Shown here in pieces: positions 1 to 6,290 of a stretch of DNA of 6,414 bases. The stretch covers positions 1 through 6,414 of the forward strand of contig JAJZZQ010000041.1 of NCBI GenBank assembly GCA_021797525.1. Reading direction: 5' to 3'. Source of the stretch: Thermoplasmata archaeon. Its GTDB lineage: Archaea; Thermoplasmatota; Thermoplasmata; Thermoplasmatales; Thermoplasmataceae. A program made the position numbers and the translations under genes. Numbering within the stretch: the stretch's first letter is position 1; every line of letters begins with the position of its first letter. Below the pieces are notes generated by a model. The model did no database searches. It saw nothing but the letters and a program-made list of their open reading frames with translations, and was not told the DNA's origin.

Positions 1-356
1 ATATTATTTCCCTCTATTTTTGACAGCATGGAGGAATATCTTTTCTCAGGGAATAAATTTTCAGTATGTCCTCTGATAGTTTCAAACAATGTAATAGATA
101 AAAACAGTATGTTTCCTAATAAACAATGAACCCAATCAGAGTAGTGAAAGGGATCAACTACGCTCTTCTCTCTGCGGGAGATGCCTACAGATCCAAATAG
201 ACTGTCATACAGAATCGGATCAGGATATCAGAGGGCATTCACATGGACTAAAGAGGTTTTCATGAGAAGGAGGGCTGTCGTGAAATCCCAATCAACAGGT
301 GTTGAGATGGTGTATTACGGGTAAAAGATTTAAATGATGCAAAAATTATTATATAT
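1..356. other. Gene-free leader region with short unassigned open frames
   Basis: I recognise no gene here. Several short frames are open. On the plus strand, 1-126 is open and closes with TGA at 127; an ATG at 126 gives 24 codons beginning MNPIRVVKG and ending at a TAG at 198; an ATG at 181 gives 47 codons ending at TAA 322. On the minus strand, 227 down to the window edge is open for 75 codons without a usable early start, and the same frame continues upstream of one TGA (230-228) for 28 more codons, including an ATG at 263. These frames overlap each other, so at most one can be real, and none has a recognised motif. It may be decayed coding sequence or simple intergenic DNA. The last bases carry the promoter of the next gene. 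Confidence 0.4.
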
Positions 357-375
357 TTGAGGGTTGTTAACAACA
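341..375 (+). promoter_or_regulatory. TATA-type promoter of the MFS transporter gene
   Basis: An A/T-rich block (TTATTATATATTT, about 346-358) lies just before the gene. Its left part is centred roughly 25 bases before the ATG at 375, which would put the transcript start at or near that codon, as in a leaderless archaeal mRNA. A second A/T box (TTTAAAT, about 329-335) is further away. A GAGGG at 359-363, 11 bases before the ATG, could be a weak ribosome binding site if the transcript starts earlier. Confidence 0.5.
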
Positions 376-1700
376 TGACAGAAGCCGTCAATAAAGCAAA
401 AACCTTAAAGACTCCATGGAAAGACGTAAAGTGGTCTTCGTTTTATGCAGCATGGGGAGGCTGGGTCCTGGATGGATTTACAACATTCGTATATGCATTC
501 GTAGGTCTAGCTGCCGTGCATTATCTTCTTCCTGCTTCCGGTATTAGCCTGAGTCTCACATCATTTTACCTGCCTGCATTCTTCGCAGTGTTCCTCATTG
601 GCTGGGGTACGTCCTTTGTTTTCGGTCCCCTTGGAGATAAATATGGAAGAATAAAGATTCTCTCCCTTAGTATTATACTGTTCGCAGCAGGTTCCGTACT
701 TAGCGGTCTTTCAACCAACGCATATGAATTCATGTTTTTCAGGTTTCTAACTGGTCTGGGTATTGGAGCAGAGTGGTTTACCGGGGGAACAACAGTTGCT
801 GAAGTATTTCCAGAGGACAGAAGGGTTATGGGAGCCGGTCTATTTCATACAGGTTTTTATTTTGGTTTCCTTTTTGCGGCCCTTGCAGAGCTTGTTCTTG
901 AACCACTCATAGGTTTCAGAGGTATGCTTATACTCGGTGGACTTCCAGTCTTTTTTATCGTTTATATACGGTATAGGACAAAGGAACCCGAAAAATGGGA
1001 AAGAGCAAAGAAGATCTCAAATGACACAATTACAGCCAAGGAGTCTTTCTTTTCAATTTTCAGGAAAGGATATGCCAGATCAACCATAATAGCCTCTCTG
1101 GTAATGTCGGCAGTAATTCTTGGTCTCTATAGCGGAACAGTATATGTACCGACTATTATTGAAGATATAACTAAAAATATCGCCCTTCTTAAATACCCTG
1201 TCGTATATTACGTTGCAGCGGGTGGGGCTGAAGTCTCTACTTTTACCATAATAGGTTGCTTACTCATGCCATTTCTGGCGGAAAAACTGGGAAGAAGAGT
1301 CACACTCGTTATATTTTTAATTCTTATGACCGTCAGTGTTGTTCTGATATATGACATAATATTCTACATGAATTCTCTTCTCTACCTGTTTCTTGTCATA
1401 CCAATTCTGGGCTTAGGTGGTGCTGACTTCGCCGTATTCACACTATGGAGTCCTGAACTTTATCCTACTGAATTCAGGAACTCCGGGTTTGCAGCAATTA
1501 CGACGTTTGCCAGATACTTTGCGGCTGCATTAATTTTTATAATAGGCTACCTAGCACTTTTTGTGGGATTTGGACATGCGGTTGCGTTTACTGCCATTGG
1601 CTTTGTAGTTGTAATGCCTCTTGTATTTCTTATAAGGGAGACGAGGGGGCAGCATTTGCCTGAGAAACTTCTTTCCAGTTCAGGGGCAGGGAAGAAGTGA
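375..1700 (+). CDS. MFS transporter, metabolite:H+ symporter type
   Basis: An integral membrane protein of 441 residues that probably imports a small organic acid or similar metabolite with protons. Hydrophobic segments fit the 12-helix major facilitator fold, with a charged central loop near residues 200-230 (RYRTKEPEKWERAKK). Visible signatures are the loop 2-3 motif GPLGDKYGR (84-92), its second-half echo AEKLGRR (302-308), a membrane-embedded Asp in WVLDGFTTF of helix 1, the segment RFLTGLGIGAEW (123-134), PELYPTEFRNSG (360-371), and a C-terminal ETRGQHLPE of the sugar/metabolite transporter kind. The ATG at 375 is preferred over an in-frame TTG at 357 because the A/T box sits correctly for a leaderless start and the extra six residues add nothing recognisable. 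It stands alone on its strand, upstream of the CoA-transferase but with its own promoter. The substrate is unknown; aromatic or short-chain carboxylates are plausible from the neighbours only. Confidence 0.9.
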   Translation: MTEAVNKAKTLKTPWKDVKWSSFYAAWGGWVLDGFTTFVYAFVGLAAVHYLLPASGISLSLTSFYLPAFFAVFLIGWGTSFVFGPLGDKYGRIKILSLSIILFAAGSVLSGLSTNAYEFMFFRFLTGLGIGAEWFTGGTTVAEVFPEDRRVMGAGLFHTGFYFGFLFAALAELVLEPLIGFRGMLILGGLPVFFIVYIRYRTKEPEKWERAKKISNDTITAKESFFSIFRKGYARSTIIASLVMSAVILGLYSGTVYVPTIIEDITKNIALLKYPVVYYVAAGGAEVSTFTIIGCLLMPFLAEKLGRRVTLVIFLILMTVSVVLIYDIIFYMNSLLYLFLVIPILGLGGADFAVFTLWSPELYPTEFRNSGFAAITTFARYFAAALIFIIGYLALFVGFGHAVAFTAIGFVVVMPLVFLIRETRGQHLPEKLLSSSGAGKK

Positions 1701-2108
1701 TACAGTAAAACATACCCGGCCACATTTTCACTTTCCGATGAATGGAACAACCAGGCAGAAGTTTTATCCTCTGTCTCAAAATTTATTTCTTTCCTCCGAT
1801 AGATAGACGTGTGCAGTTAACATGTCATGAAGCGTGAACATCTCATCCACTGGGTCAGGTGACGCGGAACAGATCACACAGCACGGTCCAGCAGAGGTAA
1901 ACCCAATCTTATAAACATTCCACCCATAATATTTGAAACGTGAGGTCTAAAGTGAAGTTTGAATACTAAAGCATTTCTCAGAGCCAATATTTTCCAAATT
2001 TTTTTTGAATAGTTAATACAGTTATTCCGACTGTTTGGATAAGTTCTCTACCATATCAATGGTTTAACAGGACTGCTTATTTACGGAAGATGCTGGTGGT
2101 TGGACCAT
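1701..2108. other. Gene-free spacer after the MFS gene, with T-rich stretches
   Basis: No convincing gene in about 400 bases. T-rich plus-strand tracts at about 1782-1794 (TTTATTTCTTTCC) and a run of eight T at 1999-2006 could end transcription of the transporter, since archaeal terminators are usually T-runs without a required hairpin. A minus-strand frame is open from 1946 down to its TGA at 1778-1776 (56 codons, with no ATG until its second half). It contains FTLHDML, faintly like the HD motif of thiolases, but the surrounding residues do not align, so I leave it unassigned. Confidence 0.4.
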
Positions 2109-2142
2109 AAAGATTTAATTCATTGTCACATAGCACTTTTCA
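2109..2142 (+). promoter_or_regulatory. TATA box of the leaderless CoA-transferase gene
   Basis: AAAGATTTAATTC at about 2109-2121 is a good TATA-like box with a purine-rich BRE-like flank. Its centre lies 25-27 bases before the ATG at 2142, the expected archaeal distance to a transcript start. No Shine-Dalgarno sequence precedes that ATG. This spacing also decides the start codon against an in-frame TTG at 2100, which lies upstream of the box. Confidence 0.6.
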
Positions 2143-3359
2143 TGGATAAAGCATCACTGGATGGCATCAGGGTTCTCGATCTTACCCAAGCAATGGCCGG
2201 CCCAATGGCCACCATGCTTCTCGGGGACCTTGGAGCAGAAGTAATCAAGATCGAACCGCTTACTGGAGATCAGACCAGGAAATGGGCCCCGCCATATATT
2301 AATGGCATGTCAGCATATTTTCTCAGTGCTAATAGAAACAAGAAAAGCATTTCAATGGATCTAAAGAGTTCCAGAGGAAAAGAGATTTTAAAAAAGCTGT
2401 TGCAAAGCTCGGATATCATCATAGAGAACTTCAGACCCGGGACCATGGAGAGAATGGGTTTCTCCTATGATGAAGTGTCAAAAATAAGGAACGACATCAT
2501 CTACTGCAGTCTTTCAGGTTATGGTCAAACAGGCCCTGGGAAAGACTGGCCAGGTTATGATCTGACAGTTCTGGCCAACAGCGGTCTCATGAGTCTCAAC
2601 GGGGACCCGGATAGGGCTCCAGTTAAATTCGGAGTGCCGATTGCAGATATAACATCCGGATTGTTCAGTGATATAGCAATCCTTTCAGCTCTTTACGAAA
2701 GAACGAAAACTGGCAGAGGCCAGTATATTGACATGTCAATGCTGGATTCCAATTTTCTCGTACTTACACATCAGGCTTTCAACTATTTTGCCACTGGAAA
2801 GAATCCTCAGAGACTTGGGTCAGTCCATTCCAGCATCGCACCATACCAGGTATTCGAGGCGTCGGATGGATATTTTGCACTGACTGTGGGAACTGATAAA
2901 CTGTGGTCTAAATTTGTGAATGCAATAGGGAGAACCGACCTTGAAAATAACCCTGAATTCAATTCAAACGTACAGCGTGTCATCAACAGGGAAAGACTCG
3001 TTTCTGAATTAAGCAAGACCTTCAGGAATTACACGGTCAAGGATCTGTTGAAAAAATTTATGGACGAAGGGATACCGTCAGCTCCAATCAATTCAGTTGG
3101 AGACGCTATTGACAATCAGCAGATAAAAGCCAGAGAAATGGTTACGGAAATGGATTCACCCTACGGGAGGATCAAGATGCTCGGCACTCCATTCAAGTTA
3201 TCCACAACTCCAGGAAGCTTGCGCATACCACCACCACAACTTGGAGGAAATAGTGTGAAGATACTGGAATCCCTTGGTTACAACAGCGAAGAAATCGCAT
3301 CTCTTATTAAACAATCCGTAATAAATGGACAAACTGCAGTTGATGAACAACCTAAGTAA
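2142..3359 (+). CDS. CoA-transferase family III (CaiB/BaiF), acyl-CoA:carboxylate CoA-transferase
   Basis: A cytosolic enzyme that moves CoA from an acyl-CoA to a free carboxylic acid; class III members activate carboxylates such as oxalate, carnitine, bile acids or aromatic acids. The 405 residues match the usual family length of about 400. The N-terminus carries the family hallmark LDLTQAMAGPMATMLLGDLG followed by AEVIKIE, then NRNKKSISMDLKS, IIENFRPGTMERMG and the glycine-rich SGYGQTGPGKDWPGYD. The catalytic Asp should be D169 in PIADITSG, in register with Asp169 of formyl-CoA transferase (known from the family), followed by TGRGQYIDMSMLD. The C-terminal part has the usual GIPSAPINSV. The ATG at 2142 is chosen because the TATA-like box is correctly placed and homology begins right after it; a TTG at 2100 would add 14 unlike residues. 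It converges on the thiolase/DUF35 operon. The substrate is not deducible. Confidence 0.93.
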   Translation: MDKASLDGIRVLDLTQAMAGPMATMLLGDLGAEVIKIEPLTGDQTRKWAPPYINGMSAYFLSANRNKKSISMDLKSSRGKEILKKLLQSSDIIIENFRPGTMERMGFSYDEVSKIRNDIIYCSLSGYGQTGPGKDWPGYDLTVLANSGLMSLNGDPDRAPVKFGVPIADITSGLFSDIAILSALYERTKTGRGQYIDMSMLDSNFLVLTHQAFNYFATGKNPQRLGSVHSSIAPYQVFEASDGYFALTVGTDKLWSKFVNAIGRTDLENNPEFNSNVQRVINRERLVSELSKTFRNYTVKDLLKKFMDEGIPSAPINSVGDAIDNQQIKAREMVTEMDSPYGRIKMLGTPFKLSTTPGSLRIPPPQLGGNSVKILESLGYNSEEIASLIKQSVINGQTAVDEQPK

Positions 3360-3642
3360 CCGGTGAGCATACCGGTCCATTCCCGGTGTCATCAACGGCA
3401 ATCTCTGTTCCAGGTTCCAGAAAATTATCGGATCTGCAAAAGAAGTAAAAATTTGAAAATTTTCCCATGACAAGATAATACTGATCTGGAAAATTCTCAG
3501 GAGTGGCGATGAGTTTTACGGAATATATTACATTACCACCTTTGAAATCAATACGATCCATATCGGATGAAAAACACGAAGGGCAGAAGTCTCGATATAC
3601 CAGAAATTCTTTTTCGCATTTTCTGCATCTATAGTACTGCAC
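3352..3642 (-). CDS. Zn-ribbon/OB-fold acyl-CoA-associated protein (DUF35 family), thiolase partner
   Basis: A small cytosolic protein of 96 residues, most likely the non-catalytic partner of the thiolase-like protein encoded just before it. Family knowledge: DUF35 proteins bridge or scaffold thiolase-type enzymes and help channel acyl-CoA. A rubredoxin-like zinc site opens the chain, C6-x2-C9 and C20-P-S-C23, followed by an OB-type beta domain (GGNVIYSVKLIATPENFPDQ, then YYLVMGKF). It is short: many relatives have about 130 residues with an N-terminal helical region, which is absent here. The start is GTG at 3642, directly abutting the thiolase TAG stop. GGGGTGA inside the thiolase's last codons lies five bases before it and supplies a ribosome binding site, so the two are translationally linked. 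Its 3' end overlaps the convergent CoA-transferase by 8 bases. Confidence 0.85.
   Translation of the reverse strand: MQYYRCRKCEKEFLVYRDFCPSCFSSDMDRIDFKGGNVIYSVKLIATPENFPDQYYLVMGKFSNFYFFCRSDNFLEPGTEIAVDDTGNGPVCSPVT
3359..3376. repeat. ACCGGT inverted repeat at the convergent gene junction
   Basis: Two copies of the self-complementary hexamer ACCGGT (3359-3364 and 3371-3376), six bases apart, can form a 6-bp hairpin. The first copy begins at the last base of the CoA-transferase stop codon, and both lie inside the 3' end of the Zn-ribbon gene, where they encode parts of its Pro-Val dipeptides. A further CCGGT follows at 3384-3388. It could help separate the converging transcripts, but no T-run follows, so a terminator role is only a guess; it may be a by-product of coding. 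Confidence 0.35.
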
Positions 3643-4788
3643 CTAGTTCACCCCATAGACAAAAGCTGTACTGCTGTTTCCGAATCCAGCCATGCTCAAA
3701 CTGAATCCGTATTGAGCATTCTTTACCTGCCTCCTTCCGGCCTGTCCGGTCAGTTGAGAAAAAGCCTCTCCCGCCTGTGCAACACCACTTGCACCAATGG
3801 GATGGCCCTTGGAATTTAATCCGCCACTGGTATTTATTGGGATTTCTCCGCCAAGATCTGTCTTGTGTTCGATCAGCGCTTTCCAGCCTTCTCCTTTCTT
3901 GAAAAATCCCGCATCTTCTGATTCCACTATTTCCAGTATTGTTGACATATCATGAAGTTCGGCAAAATCCATCTGGGAAGGCAACATTGAAGTCTGTCTG
4001 AAAACCTTCATAGATGAAATTTTCACAGCATCTATTGTGGTCAAGGATTCCCTGCCAGATAGACTTGAGGTCGAGGAAGCAGTGGCGCATCCAAGTATCT
4101 TTAGGCTCTTTGGGGTGAATGAATCAGCATTTGCATCTGATGTTAGGAGAAGTGAAACAGATCCATCGCTTACAGGGCAGAACTCATAGATTCGCAGAGG
4201 ATCAGCAATAACCTTCGAGTTCATCACCTCCTCAAGTGTCACCGGTTTCTGGAACTGTGCGTAAGGATTCCTGGAACCGTTTTCATGATTCTTCACAGCA
4301 ACCATCGCTATACTCTCCCTGGTGGCTTTGAACTGATTCATGTACGCTTTCGTGAGCATACCACCCAGCGATGGCAGTGAAATTCCAGCAGATTTCTCTT
4401 CCCTGTGCAAAAGGGATGCGATTATTGATGTTGAGACTTTGCCTTGGCCGCCAGTCATCTTTTCGGCACCAGTCACAAGGACGTTTTTAGCCACACCAGA
4501 ATCAATGAGGGATCTGGCTACGAGGATAGCAGATCCCCCACTACCGCTGGTATTGTCCACTCTTACAGACGGAACCCCATCAATTGAGAACCTTGTCGTA
4601 AGGAGATTATTCAATCCTGATATACCGTTATATTCACCGGAATATGAATTGGAAACTATAAAAAAATCAATGTCATTTCTGTATTTTTCCAGTATTGGAT
4701 CGGCGGACTGAGATGCAATAGATATAAGATCGTCATCTCTTTTCCCAAATTTAGTGAAAGAAGCTGCAACTATTGAAACCATGGTCAT
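3643..4788 (-). CDS. Thiolase-like acyltransferase (SCP-x/archaeal thiolase family) with Cys-to-Ser at the nucleophile
   Basis: A thiolase-superfamily protein of 381 residues, normal family length. Family members condense or cleave acyl-CoA through a nucleophilic Cys. Visible landmarks: N-terminal MVSIVAASFTKFGK, the nucleophile loop VDNTSGSGGSA (77-87), VTGAEKMTGG (105-114), FCPVSDGS (203-210), the His motif ELHDMSTI (277-284), and GGLNSKGHPIGASG (322-335) with the base His329. The nucleophile position, Cys in the usual E-N-A-C-A-S-G-S pattern, is Ser81 (codon AGC at 4548-4546). The C-terminal catalytic loop reads LSMAGFG (364-370) rather than C-x-G or H-N-x-G-G. The frame is intact, so the protein is probably made but is either an altered acyltransferase or a non-catalytic subunit. 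It is first in an operon with the DUF35 gene. A second Met at 4782 better fits the TATA spacing and the family N-terminus and may be the true start (379 residues). Confidence 0.9.
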   Translation of the reverse strand: MTMVSIVAASFTKFGKRDDDLISIASQSADPILEKYRNDIDFFIVSNSYSGEYNGISGLNNLLTTRFSIDGVPSVRVDNTSGSGGSAILVARSLIDSGVAKNVLVTGAEKMTGGQGKVSTSIIASLLHREEKSAGISLPSLGGMLTKAYMNQFKATRESIAMVAVKNHENGSRNPYAQFQKPVTLEEVMNSKVIADPLRIYEFCPVSDGSVSLLLTSDANADSFTPKSLKILGCATASSTSSLSGRESLTTIDAVKISSMKVFRQTSMLPSQMDFAELHDMSTILEIVESEDAGFFKKGEGWKALIEHKTDLGGEIPINTSGGLNSKGHPIGASGVAQAGEAFSQLTGQAGRRQVKNAQYGFSLSMAGFGNSSTAFVYGVN

Positions 4789-4815
4789 GTGATAACGCTG
4801 ATGGAATAAAAACTT
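4782..4815 (-). promoter_or_regulatory. TATA-like box of the thiolase/DUF35 operon
   Basis: Read on the minus strand, AAGTTTTTATTCC (4815 down to 4803) is an A/T box centred near 4809. That is about 27 bases before the second Met codon (4782) and 21 before the first (4788), favouring a leaderless start at 4782. No Shine-Dalgarno sequence precedes either codon. Confidence 0.4.
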
Positions 4816-4859
4816 GTCATAGTCAATTGGTTTTTGCAGACAAACTCCTTCTTAAACCA

Positions 4860-5102
4860 TCATTTTTTCCGTATAGCCAACTGGTATTTATGCGGCAGTG
4901 ATTCTGCCTCCATCTGTGGAAATTCCCGTGTTTTCCTATCTGCGGGTTTTGGTTCTTTTAATCTTTTTAGGAAGAATTTCCCATTCGCAGGATAGTGAAT
5001 GAAGGCTGACGAAATCATTATACTGTCATCATTGGTATGTTTTATCTGGTGGCAGACGGAAGTAAATGAGGCCCAATAACATTCTGTTTCGTGTGTGCCC
5101 GT
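4860..5102 (-). other. Unassigned minus-strand open frame, possible small or eroded gene
   Basis: This frame runs open for 80 codons from 5102 to a TGA at 4862-4860. The only ATG is at 5018 and would give 52 residues starting MISSAFIHYPANG; upstream, in frame, are features such as TECYWASF and VCHQIKH that could be the rest of a larger protein. The C-terminal part (FFLKRLKEPKPADRKTREF, then QMEAES) is charged and soluble in character, unlike random translation, and the chain ends QLAIRKK. No promoter or ribosome binding site is evident at the ATG, and the frame meets a TAG at 5105-5103. I do not recognise the family. It could be a small hypothetical protein or the 3' end of a decayed gene. 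A plus-strand frame overlapping it (about 4808-4989) is also open, which weakens the case. Confidence 0.35.
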
Positions 5103-5182
5103 CTACGCCAAACGGATGGCTTAACATTATTGACAGAGTATGTTAGTAACGAGGTGAATTCAATTCCATGGAGATTCCGCCA

Positions 5183-5423
5183 TTAATCTTTGAAGTGGGA
5201 AGATCCATGTGAAAGCTGTGATGAGGCCCCTATATCATATTCTTCACTTCTCATATATGTTGATTCACTCAGGCCCATGGAGACAATGAGATCTATGTAT
5301 CACAGTGGAAAATGCGATCTTCCCAGTTTCATTCTTAAAGGAAGTTATAACTGCATTAACCATATGCTCATATCCTCCATATTCGACTGTCGGGGTAAAG
5401 GGTCAGTGCAGTGACTGAACCAA
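5183..5423 (-). pseudogene. Frame-broken remnant, possibly MoaE-like (molybdopterin synthase large subunit)
   Basis: Minus-strand coding-like sequence split over frames. One frame is open from 5402 to a TGA at 5267-5265 and reads TPTVEYGGYEHMV, a short linker, then TGKIAFSTVIHR. This resembles the MoaE core, in which L-E-Y-x-x-Y-x-x-M-A is followed some 25 residues later by I-x-H-R. Just upstream another frame gives GSVTALTLYP, as in the preceding MoaE strand, so a one-base shift near 5390-5400 would join them. Downstream a third frame (5299-5186, ending TAA) gives GLSESTYMRSEEYDIGASS. A good ribosome binding site, AAGGAGGTT (5437-5429), lies seven bases before a TTG (5423) in the first frame, but a TGA follows after six codons (5405-5403). 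MoaE, if that is what it was, would complete molybdopterin. The family call is tentative; the broken frames are seen directly. Confidence 0.35.
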
Positions 5424-5460
5424 CTGTGAACCTCCTTCTAAATTAAAATTAAAGATATTA
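5424..5460 (-). promoter_or_regulatory. A/T-rich block and strong Shine-Dalgarno left in front of the broken frame
   Basis: Minus-strand TAATATCTTTAATTTTAATTT (5460-5440, here split only by eye into overlapping A/T boxes) is followed by AGAAGGAGGTT with a full GGAGG at 5435-5431. These look like start signals for a minus-strand gene beginning near 5423. They are unusual here because the intact genes in this window mostly lack a Shine-Dalgarno sequence. Between this block and the SDR stop (5461-5554) I see only a 5-bp GATTC/GAATC inverted repeat (5538-5550), too weak to call. Confidence 0.3.
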
Positions 5461-5554
5461 CATTGTCCAGTCATCCCAGGGTGATTCAATTGAGATTGAT
5501 TCCACTTTCTGATGGGAAGTTTCAATTTACGCAGGTGGATTCAAAGAATCTGGT

Positions 5555-6253
5555 TCAACTCGATGGAATCTGAACACTCACTCCTCCGTCCGCTTCAATG
5601 TTCTGCCCTGTTATTATGCTGTTTGTTGCTATGGAATAAACAATCTTACCAATGGCTGCTGAAGGATACCGTTCCAGTCCAAGAAGTCTCGCTTTATTCA
5701 TGGGTGGTTTGCAGTCATTTTTCTGTATAAACCCTGGGGCAACAGAGTTCACTCTTATGTTAAAGCGTGCAAGGTCTTTTGCAAAAGTTCTGACCATATA
5801 AACAATAGCACCTTTCCCTGCCGAGTAACCGGGATTACTGTTGTAATATACATTTCTGGCTGCGGATATAACGGTAATAGAACCTCCTTCTTTCATTAAG
5901 TGTTTCAAGGAAGATTTTGTCACGTTGAAGAAAGTGTCAGCATTATTATGCAAAGCTTCATTGAACTGTTCTGGCTCCGTTTCTACAATGCTCTTATTGC
6001 TGAAGAAACCTCCGGCACAGTGAACAACACCATCTATCCCCCCGAGCTTTTTAGCAAGATAATCGATTACACTTTCAGTCGTCACGAAATCTCTAAGATC
6101 CGCTTTTCTGTGCATGCTTCCAATCTCTCCCGCAAGCCTCGCTCCGAAATCGGATCTTGAAATAATGCCAAGTGAAATATTATGGGACTTAAACTCTCTT
6201 GCTATGCTGCATCCCATACCTGGCCCCACTCCAGAAATTATGAAGGTTCCCAT
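5555..6253 (-). CDS. Short-chain dehydrogenase/reductase (SDR), FabG-like
   Basis: A cytosolic NAD(P)-dependent oxidoreductase of 232 residues, slightly shorter than the usual 245-250 of classical SDRs. The Rossmann dinucleotide loop is SGVGPGMG (7-14), a variant of TGxxxGxG. A basic residue after the second strand (ISRS, R33) hints at NADP(H). ADLRD (51-55) and HCAGG (78-82, in place of NNAG) contact the cofactor. The catalytic set is Asn103 or Asn104, Ser130 (ITVISAA), Tyr143 and Lys147 in GYSAGKGA; the Ser-Tyr spacing of 13 is normal. RVNSVAPGF (167-175) and a C-terminal IEADGGVSV complete the fold. The ATG at 6253 begins exactly at the first beta strand, and an A/T box lies upstream. Substrate unknown; 3-oxoacyl, hydroxyacyl or polyol substrates are all possible. 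The thiolase operon on the same strand is too far off (about 765 bases) to be one simple operon. Confidence 0.9.
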   Translation of the reverse strand: MGTFIISGVGPGMGCSIAREFKSHNISLGIISRSDFGARLAGEIGSMHRKADLRDFVTTESVIDYLAKKLGGIDGVVHCAGGFFSNKSIVETEPEQFNEALHNNADTFFNVTKSSLKHLMKEGGSITVISAARNVYYNSNPGYSAGKGAIVYMVRTFAKDLARFNIRVNSVAPGFIQKNDCKPPMNKARLLGLERYPSAAIGKIVYSIATNSIITGQNIEADGGVSVQIPSS

Positions 6254-6290
6254 ATTCTGGGATCGACCATGAAATATAAGATATTTTTCC
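6254..6290 (-). promoter_or_regulatory. TATA-type promoter of the SDR gene
   Basis: On the minus strand AAAAATATCTTATATTTC (6288 down to 6271) contains overlapping TATA-like boxes centred 22-27 bases before the ATG at 6253, fitting a leaderless transcript. No Shine-Dalgarno sequence is present. The box overlaps the broken 5' edge of the plus-strand alcohol dehydrogenase fragment. Confidence 0.5.

Noticed and set aside
1776..1946. Minus-strand 56-codon frame with FTLHDML, faintly like the thiolase His motif
   Set aside because: The residues around the motif (Cys-rich GPCCVICS upstream, no GHP region downstream) do not align with thiolases, and a frame of this length is expected by chance.
3198..3473. 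Minus-strand 91-codon frame spanning the convergent junction
   Set aside because: It overlaps the CoA-transferase on one side and the Zn-ribbon gene on the other in the wrong frame, with no motif of its own.
4340..4711. A 123-codon plus-strand open frame inside the thiolase-like gene
   Set aside because: It is antisense to a gene with clear family motifs and its translation shows no motif; it is a shadow of the minus-strand coding frame.
5403..5405. The in-frame TGA after TTG 5423 as a selenocysteine or recoded codon
   Set aside because: No selenocysteine element is visible, the residue would not match a known Sec site, and further frame breaks downstream make a pseudogene simpler.
5190..5414. 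Plus-strand 74-codon open frame in the long gap
   Set aside because: The opposite strand carries the more protein-like (though broken) sequence with start signals; the plus-strand translation looks random.
5538..5550. GATTC-AAA-GAATC inverted repeat just past the SDR stop as a terminator
   Set aside because: The stem has only five mostly A/T pairs and a three-base loop with no T-run after it, and archaeal termination does not depend on hairpins.
5900..6160. An 86-codon plus-strand open frame, with a similar 72-codon one at 5512-5730
   Set aside because: Both lie antisense to the SDR gene, whose catalytic motifs are intact, and neither has recognisable features.
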